A stretch of 64,000 nucleotides of DNA from Actinostola sp. cb2023 (taxonomy: Eukaryota; Cnidaria; Anthozoa; Actiniaria; Actinostolidae). The position numbers and the translations under genes are program-made. The notes below the pieces were generated by a model. That model saw only the letters and a list, made by a program, of their open reading frames with translations, was not told the DNA's origin and made no database searches. Shown here piece by piece: positions 47,662 through 60,606 of the stretch. The stretch is from assembly GCA_033675265.1 (NCBI GenBank), contig JAUJYZ010000132.1, forward strand, positions 83,501-147,500, given 5' to 3'. The stretch's first letter is position 1, and the number at the start of each line of letters is the position of its first letter.

Positions 47662-50600
47662 CTATGGTTGTGGTATGCTACTCCATGCAGGATGCAAACT
47701 TAAACCTCCATTTTGAAGGTGTTTCGACTTTTCTAATTCTCTTCTGTGATTTTCCGAGTCGAGGTGCGAAACCCTTAAATTGTTCACATAGGGATTGTTG
47801 CTAAGCGACGAGGCTAGCGGTACATGATGACCTACTGTGCTTGGGATTGGAAGGCTTTCAATGGTAGTGGTGCCTGGAAAAAGTAGCTGGTTTGATTCTT
47901 GAGTGTAGTATTGCTGAGCAAGACCTGAAATAAGGAATTCACATGATCAGTTTTATGTATTTCATACTATTTAGAATCATGGTTGTTGTTGATAATTCTA
48001 TTAAGGCTCGATATGCTGTCATGGTAACCGTCGACTTATAGTCGTGTGACGGCTGAGGAATAAATGACTATATGACATTGTACGTAATCGTTGATAGTCC
48101 AAAACAATAATTCAAATCTGTGCTTTTATAATTCAAAATTAAAAACCAGAAACTATCAATATCTTTTCCCAAAATTTTATTTTTCTTCTCATCTTTCATT
48201 TGACTTTTATTACTACCCAAAAATGCCGACAAAATGATGTAACAGAGTCGAACAGAGCAATCTAGCATTTTATCTAAGTTAAAGAAAAATGTATTTAAAA
48301 AAAACCTGATCTATTTCAGCTGTGCACGCAAAAGACTTGTTTAATTACTTTGGTATTCTCAACAAAGGCGTAGTCCTTTCTTGACTTAGTCCTTTTAGGC
48401 TCTTTTTCTTGTCTTTTATTCGAATATTTTAGTCAATATTGAGACTTCAAACAATGGCATTCATAAGTAATATTGCAAGACAGATTGCTTTTCTTCAAAT
48501 GTACTCAATAAATCAGCGAAAAATAAGCCAACCAAAACATAAAAGGACGAAATAGATCATGTTCATGACACAATGTATGAGCATATAAGCGAGCATGGCT
48601 AGTGTCCGTTTGTTCAGGCGCCATTGATAGAAACTCAACAAAAGGTCTAATCTTGCCAAAATTGAGCACAAATTTCAAAAAGTCAACTTTACGAACCTCA
48701 GTAACTTTGCTAATAATTTGAAGAAGCCTTGTGTCATGCAGCTGTTTAAACGCTTCATTTTTGCTCAACAACATTTGAAGAAAACTGAGTTACAACACGT
48801 AGTTTTATAGACAAACTACTTGTAAATTTAAAGGATTAAAAACAAAGAAATAGAAATGGAAAAATGAAAGGAAAATACTCGTCGTTGTTAATCATCGACG
48901 AAATGGTTTGAAGTGGCGAAATGATTGAAACTGATCAAAACTAATAATATTTTTAATCAAGTCTTAGGTTTTTAATCTACCGGATCCAACTAAATCATTT
49001 TCAAAGTGTGAGTTTTCTTCTTTGGATGTTAGTAAGCTTGGCACAATCACGGCAAATTCGTCACATGGGCGTTTAGAAAACAGATCTTGAAATCAAGTAA
49101 AGCGTTATCAGAACTTCGATGATTTACTATACAGCTCTTTTATTGAACAAGACCTAAACACCTAGCATCAAATTGCGCAAATAGTACAGCTTATTAATCG
49201 TATCAAGCAATATAACATCGTTGTTGATTTAAGATAAAAATGTCCAAACCGCAGCTTTTTGTGATAATGTCAGTTTTCAGATTTGATGACTCTGCGACGA
49301 CCTATGCGAATGACTATATATAGAAACTAGACTAAGCTCTGCTACTGCAAGATATGTTGGTCATGTCTTACCAGAAGGCGTAAGGTCTGTACGCTTGTAG
49401 TATGGATTAGGATAGGGTGCAGGACGGTGACTACGGATTCCTAGTTGACTGATTCCTCGATAAGGCGACGCTGGTATGTGAGGATATGACGAAGGATGAT
49501 GATGATGAGGATAGACGGGTGGAGGAGGGGCAGCTGAGCAAAACCATCCATCTGAAAAGCAACATTCGAATAAATTGTTTGGGTTTTTGTAACTTAATTT
49601 CAAAATAAACATGTAAATGTTTAGTACGAGTCTCAAAGAGTCCCGACATTTTTCTAATTCTCTAACACAGCCTTCTTGGAACTTTTTAATAAGCGTCTTC
49701 ACTCCAGGAATAATTTCGAAAATGATTTTTGGTGTTGAAGATGAAAACCTGTCGTAGATGGGACGAAGGCTTCAATAAAGAAAACAAAACCGCCATACCA
49801 CTTTGTGACAAGGTGTTTTTTAATCGCTGTGCTTTACAAGACCCTTTCATCAATATCGAAATCATTAAATTACACTTTAGTTTTTAATAACGCCAAATCC
49901 AACCCTCGAAACAAGTTTAGTTTTGGCTTATTTCTTTTATTAGCGTGATTCAAGTCAATGAGACGCAATCTTCAATAAAAGTTCTCAGCAAAACGTAAAG
50001 GATCAGTTATTCCGTTGAAGATGCCAAAATAATTTTCCAGGAATATGCGGCGCAGAAAAGATGTTTCCCTTTATTAAATGCTCGTCTTGGCTGAAGACAA
50101 TGACGTCCATACAAAACTCTCAAACGTCAAGATGAATTTGTAAAGCAATTCACAGGCAACATAAAAAACAACAAAACAATTTGCTGCGAAAACAGTACTT
50201 ACATTGTGAATAACCTGAATGCGTCTCCGCTTGCTCGTAAGCCTCTTTCTGTTCCTGCCTGCCGAGAAATCGACAAAAAACGTATTCAAGATAAGATCAA
50301 AGTACGCCATGTAAAGTTCGTTTGTTTTGTACCTTTCTTTAGCGTCCAGGAAAGCCTTTGCGAATGGATTATATTTAATCTTCAAACTTGTAATCTGAGA
50401 AGTAAAAGGACAATTTGATTAGTTTTTTTGTACTCACTATATAACTAGATTTTCAAATGAAGGTCTCAAGCACCTCTTCATTCTGGTAAGCCGTTACTGC
50501 GATAAACTGTGTTTCTGGAAAGGAGTGAGACACGATGGTGCGATTGTTGTCAGATGCGCCAACTTTGATGATGTGGATTCGTGGCTCGTACTTGTGTAGC

Positions 50601-51502
50601 GAGTTCAACATTATCTGCTGTAAGAAGAAGAAAAGCGCAACATTTAGACAAGCAATTAAAGCAATAGAAACTCTTGTCGAGTGGGCTGTCAGTAGGGAAA
50701 ACTTAATGATTTAATTAGAAACGTGCAGAGTAATAACACCCGGCAAAAACGATCCTCTCAAATCAGAAAAATATTAAAGACGCTTCAAAGTAGTCCACAA
50801 AGATCTCTGTATTTGTCTTCTGTTTCTTGTCTTTCCTGATTAAAGTAATTCAACGATGTGTAATAGATCTCATTAAAAAAGTTACAATGAATCTCTCTTG
50901 TTTTCTCTCAAGAAAATCAGCTTGATTAAATGAGTAATCTTGTTACTCAGTAAAGACTTACTTGGCCTGAACTGTTTTGCTTGTTTGTAAGCTTGACTTT
51001 GGAGAAACCAATGGCTTGTTTCATCCAGTGTGCACCAAAGTTTGGAGAATCAGGATGAATATAGACGCAGCTAGGAGCAGGAGGTTCGGGTTTACCTCCG
51101 GAGACCCATTCTCCATTTACGTACTTCCAACGGTTCCCTCCAATACACACGAAGTCCAGTAAGAACGAGTACATGGCCTTTGGTTCGAGTCCTGTCACAT
51201 TCACCTTAAGCACGGGGAACATACGCCTAAGGGGAAATAGTAAGAGGTTAATGTCAAAACAATCATTATTGATTATCACAAAATAAAGCCAACCTGCCGT
51301 TCTTGGTGACAATCATTTCGTTGGTCAGTAACTTGAAGCGTCTCCATAAATCAGCTTCTTCTAGGACCACTTTGACTTGGCTATCATCAGCAGTGTTTTT
51401 ATTTTCTGTTCCTGCATCATTGTTATCTGCCATTGAGCCCTCGGCAGCTTGCAGTATGTGGTTCACGCTGAACGCGGTGGGTTTCTTTTCGTCCGAGTGC
51501 AT
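47662..51502 (-). CDS. bra: Brachyury T-box transcription factor, complete coding region, 7 exons
   Basis: Coding exons: 51294-51502, 50962-51226, 50474-50617, 50333-50394, 50203-50258, 49372-49551, 47662-47924. All junctions are GT/AG and all phases agree, giving 392 residues and a TAG stop. Exon 1 starts at the first ATG after an in-frame TAG. Residues 12-21 ([10 protein letters not shown]) resemble the N-terminal Smad-interacting motif of other Brachyurys. The T-box is at about 48-227, with [70 protein letters not shown] and [13 protein letters not shown]. These, plus GYSQYGWF at about 241-249 and [10 protein letters not shown] at 287-296, identify Brachyury rather than Tbx2/Tbr/Tbx6. The protein is a nuclear DNA-binding activator of gastrulation and axial or blastopore programmes. 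The tail ends WSSIPQP. Exon 3 has a tandem NAG acceptor. Introns are short (67-1447 bp). Confidence 0.97.
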
Positions 51503-51655
51503 GGCAAGTGGACTCGATGTTTTGCTCTGCTCTTTAAGTGGTGCTTGGTGCTTCGCGTACTAATAAAGTATTACTGAGCCAGATGACCCGACAAAATGAA
51601 ATTATACCGTTCCACGATTCACCGAACTCTCTAATTAGCCGTCAATGAATAAAAG

Positions 51656-51663
51656 TCACACCT
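51656..51663 (+). promoter_or_regulatory. T-box half-site upstream of Brachyury
   Basis: TCACACCT, a perfect match to the Brachyury half-site, lies 154 bp upstream of the start codon. Brachyury genes are autoregulated in several animals; use of this site is inference. Confidence 0.5.
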
Positions 51664-51693
51664 TATTCCCACATGTCAGAAAAGTAATTAACT

Positions 51694-51706
51694 ATAGATA
51701 TTTAAA
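51694..51706 (-). promoter_or_regulatory. Possible TATA-like element of Brachyury
   Basis: On the minus strand GATTTAAATATC stands about 190 bp upstream of the start codon, at a plausible distance for a short 5' untranslated region. AT-rich context makes this weak. Confidence 0.25.
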
Positions 51707-54700
51707 TCCCCAGCCAACAACCAATCACAACTCGTTCCTGACTGAATTCAATCGAACGACACAGGTAGCAAAATTTAGCAATAAACATTGGAAAAATAAC
51801 TTTGACTTGTGTACACAGGCGCGAGCCAATCAAACAGGCCGACAGGAACGTCTTCTTTACACAGCGAACATCAATGACGATTGAACCTCTCACAAAGTTA
51901 AACATTTCCCGTAGGGTGAGAACTAATAAGATGACAAAAGTGACACAATTCTACCGATATGCTTAACCTTAGAGGTCAAACCGTTTAACTGGTACATGAA
52001 TAATGACAAGATAACGTTGTAAACTCGTCATGGACCAGCTTTTGTCGTTCTCACTGCCGTCCAGAAAGCGGACGCTTTGGTTTCATTGTTTTCTTTGTGG
52101 TGTTTCGGCGGCTTGAAAGCTCATCATCGCTCTCGCCAATAATCTTAATTAATGGGAATCTTTGAAGTACTTATATTATTCTAACCAACATTCTAACGCT
52201 GTTTTAGTATATACGTGTCAGTCAGTGACCAAGCGCGCTTCTCGTCAAATCTTTCAACTTAAACCACACAAATAGAGTGTCAATATGTAAAATGACTTGT
52301 GTGAAGATTATAGATGTTGCGTGAAACTTCGCTTGACCTCCCTGTACTCGTAGAGGGATTCTAATTTTCGGTAGTTTGTGGTTGCATATCAAATACGTTG
52401 CCCTGGATTCACCAGTTCTATGCAATCATAAGGGGGCCGCTTAATCATTCCTGGCAAACCTGTGAAGCAAAAAGAGCCGACATGGACTAACAATGAGTGC
52501 GCTTCCAGCCCAATTGTCGGCTTCTTAGGAGACACCGCAAATCAACATTCACTCTGCACAATAATCCACTTATTTCGATCGCGCTGGTTTTGTTGATGGT
52601 AATTTTGACACAATGCACATGGAGGGTTTGGATTGGACAAAAGAGAGATTTAGCGTGTTATTGATCCTGGATGAGCGGTTTTCCGACCATGAATTGTACT
52701 ATTGTAACATGCCGCCTCAAAGAGGCCGGCGCATTGTAGTTTATTGCAATTGTCATACGCCTCCAAAACCCTCAGCTACTAACCCTCCGAGCCTGGCACA
52801 CCTCGAGTCCAGTTAACTAATTGTTCAAATAAAACAACAGGATTGAAATAACAAGATTTTTGTTGTTCTAGTCACTTTAGTGAAATTTACGAGCAATGAG
52901 AAATGTTTTTGTCTTTCATATTCGTACTCTACTGCTTTTGGGCCGAATACTTCACCATAACAAGACAAGACACCAACAATAGATCGAAGGCTCACATCAT
53001 AGTCTAGAATCACGTGATTTGACTGCAGCACGCACCGCGAAAACAGCATCTCAATAGCTGAATATGATTGCGCATATGCAGTGCGATCAGTGGACTACAT
53101 CACAACTTTTTACCTTCTTTTCTGCTATATACTCACATAAAGTTTCGACAGTTGTTGGTGCTGAATGTCTGTATTTTATTTCACTGTTTTCTTCCATGTA
53201 ATTGAAAGATTTGACACCAACGTTTACTTACTCACCAAGTCAACTTTCATTTGGGTGAAAATACTAGAACAAACAGTCATACAAAGTTCACAACATATCA
53301 GGATATCTTGCAGATGACATGGACGAGAGATATTTCGTTATTCTTTCGTAAACTCAAAGAATTGTCGGCAAACATGAAAATACCCAAAAGTTCTGAATGA
53401 AATCACAATGCTTATTCCTTTGTATGCGTTTGAAATAACGAGGTTAATACGTATTTATTACCAAACTAGAGCAAAACAAACAGACGTTCGATAGTAATCT
53501 AGTATCTACGTCTAATTTATCAAGGCAAACCTAGCTTGCTCACTTGTCGAGTTCATACAACACTAACAGGGAAGTTCTACATTGTACCAGTCTTCTTTTC
53601 CAAACTGATGTTTAGTCTGTTGACAGTTAAGCAGAGATTAAGATAAAGAAATTGCAAAAATACTGACATTTAGAAGCATTGTGGCGTTCAAATTCGATTT
53701 ATAATCGAACATTTAGTCTACTTTTTGTCCAAATGTTCAATCAGTATATACCGTGTCTATTTCCATTATAATAAGTATCACAAAACCGCAGATCTATACC
53801 CCGTAATACAACCAAATAGGTTCGATACAGCATATATTATACTGATTCATTTCTATTTCTTCAAGTCTGTGAGTTTCTTAGTAACTGCAAGAAGTCTACT
53901 ACCTTCAGTGGATTACTCAATACAAATATGAATTACTGGAATGTTTGGACACTTGTTTACACAAGTTTAATTTAGGTTTGTACATGTTCTCACTTGTCGA
54001 TCATATCCTGCTAACTTACCACATCGGAACCTCCATCAAGATTAAATCACTTGAGGCTGAAGATGAGAATTAATGCCGAACGTCAGGTCTGCTTTGTCGG
54101 TCATTAGGGGGAGTTATTTCCATGCAATATCGAACAAGTAATGCACAATTTTAGTACCGACAAGTTAGAAGTATTTGACAAGAACTACCAACAACGTGCA
54201 AGTCAATAACTACTATTTTGTTGTTTTGACATTTCAAACAGTAAATTAGCAGGAAATTGATGCCTGAAATAAGAAAACAGAACATCTTGACAACCAGTGA
54301 ATGTGACGAACTTAGGGCGGGTTCTTTCTTGATATCTGACAAATATTTCTCCAATTACAAGTATTTGCGCAATTTGACTTTAAAAGCCCGAGCCGTGACG
54401 TGGCTTCGCGTACAAAATCGTATTTCTCTCAGTTTCAATTTTAGCCTGTGTCAATAATGAACGTGGAAGTTCTGTCATGTTGTTAAGTGGCACTCAAAAT
54501 CGGCAGTAAATCTATTCGTGGCGACATTGAATAGTTTCTTTGATATCAGGTTTTGTTGAAGAAAGCCTTGAAGCTTTTCTCATAGTGCGTGTCTAAATAT
54601 TTTTATTATTGAAAATGCTAATATTAGTCTAGGGCACCCTTGCTCTAGATTCTTCAACCATGTAAAGTTTGCGGGAGCCCTGACTAAAACGGTTCCATCA

Positions 54701-55640
54701 TAAATTGGTTCTTACAATAAGGTGCAATGGACAAGAAAACTAATAAGAAGCGAGATTTTATTGGTATAAATAAGTTCCTTCCTTTCGCTGTTATGTGTCA
54801 AGTATTCATTTTTGCCGAAAAGAACAACACAAAGAAGGCCAGCCCTTTCGCTCGAGTAATTGAAATACTGGGCGGAAATGTGAAAAGATGAGCATGTAAT
54901 GAACCGGTGTTGAACAGCTTGCAAGGCGTGTCATAACTGACCTGGAATATTATACCAGATTACATTAGAGTTCCTTATGTTTCTGTATCAAGGATCTAAT
55001 GGATGGTAGACATAGTAGAATAAGGACGTTTTCAAAAGCGCAATAGTATGCAAACTGGATCAATACAATAGGCACAGTATGTTAAACATAGCATAGAAAC
55101 CGCCGCTATACATACACACTAGCGCATAGTCCAAATGGCTGACATAGTTTAGGCGACTCAGCTACCTACATTGATCAGTGCAGGCAATAAACAATGTCTT
55201 TGTGATCCTATACGAACAATTTTCAAGGTAATTATAAAGTTCAACGAGGCAGGAAAGTTTGGTCCAGAACTAAGGTGGTGATATTCGAGCGTGCCTTGCA
55301 TTAGTTGACACTCACTCCATCTTTTTCTTTCTGTTATAAAGTAACAAACATTGGACTCTGTCAGTGAACGCTGATTGAGCTTTCATTGTAGAGCGCGCTT
55401 TTACGTAACGATACTTGTGATCCGACTAAACCGGCCGATGCCGCAAGTCAACCAAAAGACTGATAACTCGTGTCACCAGTACGCTAGCGTTCTTATCGCT
55501 ATCATATGAAGACCACGATAGACCTGTCAGTCATGACAACGTATGCCTCGACGATTTTGTGCTTGAATGCGAGAGTTATAACGTACTGGTGAAAGTCGCA
55601 TACCCTTCATAACGGGTTCTTTCTCTTTTTACAATGTCAC
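51707..55640. other. Upstream intergenic region of Brachyury
   Basis: About 4 kb between divergently oriented starts (Brachyury leftwards, the gene at 55723 rightwards). I see no exon or tandem repeat. Unlike the rest of the window, I see no fold-back element here, which fits a regulatory region under constraint. Confidence 0.4.
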
Positions 55641-55645
55641 TGCTC

Positions 55646-55653
55646 TATATAAA
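55646..55653 (+). promoter_or_regulatory. TATA box
   Basis: CTATATAAACTGG, a good TATA match, 70 bp before a start codon that opens a spliceable coding exon. Transcription would begin near 55676. Confidence 0.55.
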
Positions 55654-55722
55654 CTGGATTACTATGCGAGTACCGACCAGAACGGTTAGATAGTACATTG
55701 ATGATCGACTAAAAAGAACGAA

Positions 55723-55828
55723 ATGACTCCGGTCGGTGAAGCAGTGGGACAGTATGACAGGTTTGGGCTCTTTATAGCTTCTTGTATGACGTTTCTAACT
55801 ACGCTCTTACTTTCAGTGTTGTTTGAAG
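55723..55828 (+). CDS. Putative first coding exon with hydrophobic segment
   Basis: The ATG follows the TATA box by 70 bp. The 35-codon frame MTPVGEAVGQYDRF... has a hydrophobic stretch at about residues 15-34 (signal anchor or first membrane segment). It ends at a GAAG|GTAGTT donor, leaving one base of a split codon. A tiny upstream frame (ATG ATC GAC TAA at 55701) precedes it. I do not recognise the family, and downstream exons were not found before 60 kb. It could be a chance frame, but TATA, start, membrane segment and donor together favour a real gene start. Confidence 0.45.
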
Positions 55829-58800
55829 GTAGTTTCAAAGAACCATGTTTAGTTATCGGCTGATTTCAGAGATTTCGAGATATTTCTTTTATGGGGAAGT
55901 GAATATTCTTATAATTTATAGATATTTCTTGGCAACATCACTGCTCTCATAAGGGAGTACAGCTAAAGGACCTTGTTTTTATTCGATTTTCGTACTGGCG
56001 AACAGTTGTCTTTGAGCGGTTCTTCGGGTGAGTTTTCTATCAGATATCCGTAGATCTACTCGTTACAGTGTCTGGACATTTAGGGGAAATCTGCTTAGCT
56101 TTAGCTTTGTCTAGTTTTTTTGTCTAGATTACTGCACGCCTTGATTACTGACGGTGAGGTACTTAACCGATCACCAAGTGAATACTTTGGACAGGAAAAC
56201 AAGAAGAAAATCGGCAACTGAAACGCATTTGCTTTGAGGGCTTCGTTCTAACAGTCAGTGATCAGCACGGTTACTTTTGTTTAACTTACATACATAACTT
56301 TACAAGGCTCTAAATCCAACATTACACATGATTCGTTGCCATCCTATTCTTTCTCTGTCTTGGCTTTCTTACATAATTATGTCCTATGTTGATTTGTTTG
56401 AACGAAGGAATACCACAGTGCCACCAAACATAGTGTTTTAATAGAGAGAGTAAACCAAGTTAATATTGGTATCAATAAATAACGCTGCAGTTCAGTCATG
56501 GGAGAAAAGAAGAACCGAAATCTTAGCTCCTCAGAATTGCATTTGAAAGACACTGTTAGCTTGTACGTTTGCCGCTTCTTGTTCTCGACTGAGGCAGTGT
56601 AGCATTTCAGCACCGACTCGGGGTTGTCAGTCATGCAGAACGATATATTTCATCGAGAAGATAAACAAAAGTTGTTTTGTTTTCAAATTTAGAATCATGT
56701 CACTAAGGATTTAGTTGTTGTTTATTGGACTTTATACACCATTTATTGACTATGTACAAGCCAGCTGATAGAACGGCCTTTTGACTTATATCACGTCTCC
56801 CATGCAAGCCGCACGCCACTCGAGAATATCCATGAAAACGGATGGTCAAAAAGCTTTGGGTTTGTTTAGTAAACCCTGCAGGAAAATGACTGCTTTCTTG
56901 TTTTAATTTAGCTGAGAAAACCGTCAAAACTGACCCTTCAGCAGTTTATCTTAGGAACCTAGAGTGATCATCTACCTTTGGAAGGTTCTTTATATGAGTT
57001 TTAAAAAGACTATCAAGAAATAGTTTTGTTCTGCCAATGGCAGTTTTAGATGTATATCTTGGCATTCGGAAAATAACGTTATATACTGGCAGTACAGTTG
57101 GCCACTATTGCCGTTCAGTTCGACTCGAAGCTGCTTGCATTATCCCGTTAAAAGAAACATAAAAATAAATTCAGCTTGGTTCTATGACTATATAAAAATG
57201 AATGGACAAGAAGGCACAAAAAGGCCTGCTTTTATTGCGAAACAAAGCGACTGCAAGAAGCGTGCGTGTTTGATCATTGAAAGTAGCACACTCTAAAACA
57301 GTCATTTCTTCTTCAGTGGATTGAAAGAGGCTTTGAATGGCACTTAGAGAGAAACATTTCGTCCAAACATGATAAAATACTCTGATACAATTTTATCAAA
57401 AGAAAGAACTTCCACTAGTTTTCCTGACGGCGGTGTCACATACACAGCCGAACAAACGAGGATGTATATAGTCAGCTGTGTTTTGATAACGGACATGACC
57501 TGCTTGTGTTTCAATCTTACATAAAATGGATTACGGTGTTATAACTGGTACTAGCTTGTGTATTGTCCTAGGCAACCGTTAATATTTTATCTTGTTTGTC
57601 AAAGTTGGTTTTACAACGTTGTTTTTACAATAAAAACACTTAAACTGAATCTTCTTGTATGTTGATTTGTAATTATTGCATGGGTGGGACGTGCAGCAAC
57701 TGACTGATAGCACAAATGTCCTTTGTAACATGTAAGGTATTTCTATAACTGACAAGCTAATATTCTTAGAATGTGAATATTTTGAAATCATGGATAGTTG
57801 AGGTATACCAGTATCAAAGAATTCTAGATATCCTAATCCAATTGAACTGATTCTCAGCTGATTAGGTACCTTCCTTGTATGAGTGATCGAAAACGATGAA
57901 CTTTAGTTCAGCTTCTGCTTGTAAAATGCTATTGTTTCTTCAGAAAACATGACAATATTTTACTGTAATTGAGTCCTGTAGTGTATTGTTATATTTCTAA
58001 CCGAAAAGGAGTATTTTATTTAGTCAATTGTCGTGGACGATTAATCTTTGCGCCAAAATACGCCCACGGGATTTCTAATAAACAATTGTAAGCACAAGAA
58101 TCCTCACTGAGTCCCACACAAAACAGGTACATTTTTTTGTTGTGTAATAAAACTGGACAAGACAATAATACAAGACAACGAAGCTCTTCTAAATAGAAGA
58201 GAGAGGTGTCCCAAGTAATTATTACTAAACACCGAGTTTGTGAGGATGACCTGTTGGAAGACACGCGGTCATCAAATTGCTGTCGCTTACTTCAAAGGAT
58301 CTCAACTAAAGAGTAATAAGTAATAGAACTTGGTTGTAATATATATATATATATATATGCACTGACATAGAGTAATGGATCTGACTCTAGATGTTTTGCT
58401 GTAGTATTCGATATAGTGCCGTGATACGATGAAAATGACTGACCCCTGATATAGATTTAGCTGATGGTCCGCTTGAACCTTTTTTCAATTTAGACATTTT
58501 AATTTTAGCAACATTTTCTAATTGTTATATTTTATCAGTAAGCTAAGGAAACCATTTGAATGTCGAGTACTTGCTAAACTTAACCACATATCCCGCGAAC
58601 CCTATAAAAGTTGCTTCCAACAAAAACAAAAGATGAACGATTTGGTATGTACTTAAAACGGTTGGTTTGTCAGTGATAACTTTTTACCATTGCTATGCTA
58701 GACATATATGTCAGTTTGTTTTAAGTCATGTTTCGATGAAATGGTTCTGACAAGCTGCCACTACCCAACCACCCAACGATCCTGACATCGTTGATTTGTA

Positions 58801-59750
58801 CCTATTCAAACCCGCATTTAAAAGATAATCTTTGTTTGCAAAACTCGTCCTGTGTTATTGGTATTTAAGCAGATGATTGATATTTTAATAACGAGGATCA
58901 GCCGTAGTAATTACTAGCCGTGGCTATCTCAGTTTTATCATTGCGACCGACAGCAATTTTGGAGATTAATTCTGACGCCTGGCCAAGTACATCTGTCGGA
59001 CCAGGTCGGTAATCGGCAAAGCACTACTTAGAGAGACACTTTCAATTTCTGTATATTCTCGTTATTTTTACATCCATTTTTAATTTCTAAGTTTTAGTTA
59101 TGAGATTTTTTAGACGGTAAAACTGAGTTGGTGTCCAGGAAGACATCCAATACAGCTTTCTCATTTAATAAGCTTCTCTTCAAAGAGAACCGTGTAAGGT
59201 AGTCATGGTTTTCCAGGATTTTAATTACTTTTGCCCCAAAAAACAATTAAAACATGCTCTATTAATAGATGTAATGATTCAGACACTCCTGAACGATAAT
59301 GAAGGAAATCTCATTTGTTCTTGTAATATGGCTATAGTACAAGCAATCATTACTAATAATCAGAGTGTAGTGTTTTATTATGAGATAAGAACGGTATAGA
59401 AAGTGTTTCACATGGGATTTTAACAGACTAATATATACGTCATACAAACCTTCTCTTTAGTACTCCCATGTGTTGTGCAGTTGTTTTTGAGATGTTCTTC
59501 CCGCGCGCGTCATTACGAGGTGTCTTGGCTGGATATTGATCCGAGTGTTTTATTGTTCATCTAGTAGTATGCCAGTACAGCCACATAAAGGGTGTTTAGA
59601 GCATAACTGACCCGAATTTATCCCGCTGTTCATAACTTTACAAAATAGAATCGAACACTTTCAGTCAAGAAGTAACAAAACCGTTTCCTGGAATTGATTT
59701 TGTTTGGATGAAAAACATAAATAAAAGTCATAATGATTGTTGTTGAAATT
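55829..59750. other. Region without confirmed exons
   Basis: Probably intron of the gene beginning at 55723 or intergenic. Several short coding-like frames (56480-56634 minus, 57108-57296 plus) lack convincing splice sites. A second TATAAAAG with a nearby ATG lies at 58602-58635. A (TA)n tract is at 58341-58357. No fold-back elements noticed. Confidence 0.35.
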
Positions 59751-59756
59751 TTTATT
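59751..59756 (-). terminator. Poly(A) signal for the gene ending at 60233
   Basis: TTTATT on the plus strand reads AATAAA on the minus strand, about 480 nt after the stop codon. Confidence 0.45.
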
Positions 59757-60232
59757 GCATTTTCTAACAGAGGATTTTGATGGGAATAATAATGTCATAA
59801 ACTGAGGTTCTTAGAGATCAGATATTTGAGAAAAACAGTGACGTCATTTTATTTGCAAACTGACTCTTACAAAAGAACCACAAATAAACTATTTTATAAG
59901 GAATAAAGTACATACACAATACTTCAAATACGACGAAGATTTTGCTGTTTATGTAGTCGTCTTGTGGTCGGAGAAAAGTTAGTTAATTTTGAGGCTCAGC
60001 AAACAAAATGAGGCTCGTGTTTTTCTGAAATATTTGCTCAAGAAATGATTTCACTGAACTATGATTATGATCTTGGTACTACTAGCAATCTACGTTATGG
60101 GAGGCGGATTTTTTTATTCAGTTCATATGTAGATAAAATACAATGAAAATACAAAAAGATGATTAAAAACCCAGTCTACTGGTGAAAGAGATTTGCTATG
60201 TTGACTGGTCATTGTTGTGACCTGCACATTGA

Positions 60233-60381
60233 TTACAGGCGGTCGCTTTTGGTGCTAACATTATCGTAGCCTACAGGGCCGAGTTGTCTGGACTTGTAGC
60301 CAAAATACAGAACTCCTACAATCGCCATGGCTGCAGCCACTGTCATAGCAACCAATACAAGATTGCTCATACTAGTCATAC
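60233..60381 (-). CDS. Last coding exon of a single-pass membrane protein
   Basis: After the acceptor CCCCACTAACAG (AG at 60382-60383) the exon supplies two bases of a split codon and 48 residues to a TAA stop. Residues 7-28 of the exon peptide form a transmembrane helix (LVLVAMTVAAAMAIVGVLYF). A basic stop-transfer (YKSRQ) and a short cytoplasmic tail with GYDNVSTKSDRL follow. YDNV could be a tyrosine-based sorting or phosphorylation site. This is the layout of a type I membrane protein whose ectodomain is encoded by exons to the right, beyond the satellite. Family unknown. Confidence 0.65.
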
Positions 60382-60606
60382 CTGTTAGTGGGGAAAAAGA
60401 GAACGTACGTCGATTGGTTATTTATCGTATAAAAACTACATATTGACAGTACTATATATCTTTTGTAAAACAATCACTAGCACAATTTTCTGCTTCAGTA
60501 TAGAGCGGTACCATGTGTTCTATCACTGTTAGTTGGTGCTATACCACAACTACATCCCACAATCACAATATAACCACTATCACTGCATTCCATCACCACA
60601 TTAAAG

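Noticed and set aside
48505..48774. Minus frame inside Brachyury intron 6 as an extra exon
   Set aside because: Exons 6 and 7 join in phase without it, and its peptide has no similarity to Brachyury tails.
51181..51193. GGTTCGAGTCC as a tRNA T-arm box B
   Set aside because: It lies inside Brachyury exon 2 and no tRNA cloverleaf can be drawn around it.
56377..56634. Minus-strand frame with coding-like codons and cysteines (CYTASVENKKRQTY...)
   Set aside because: Base use looks coding, but I could not find a splice acceptor, a convincing donor or a known family; left as an unproven exon.
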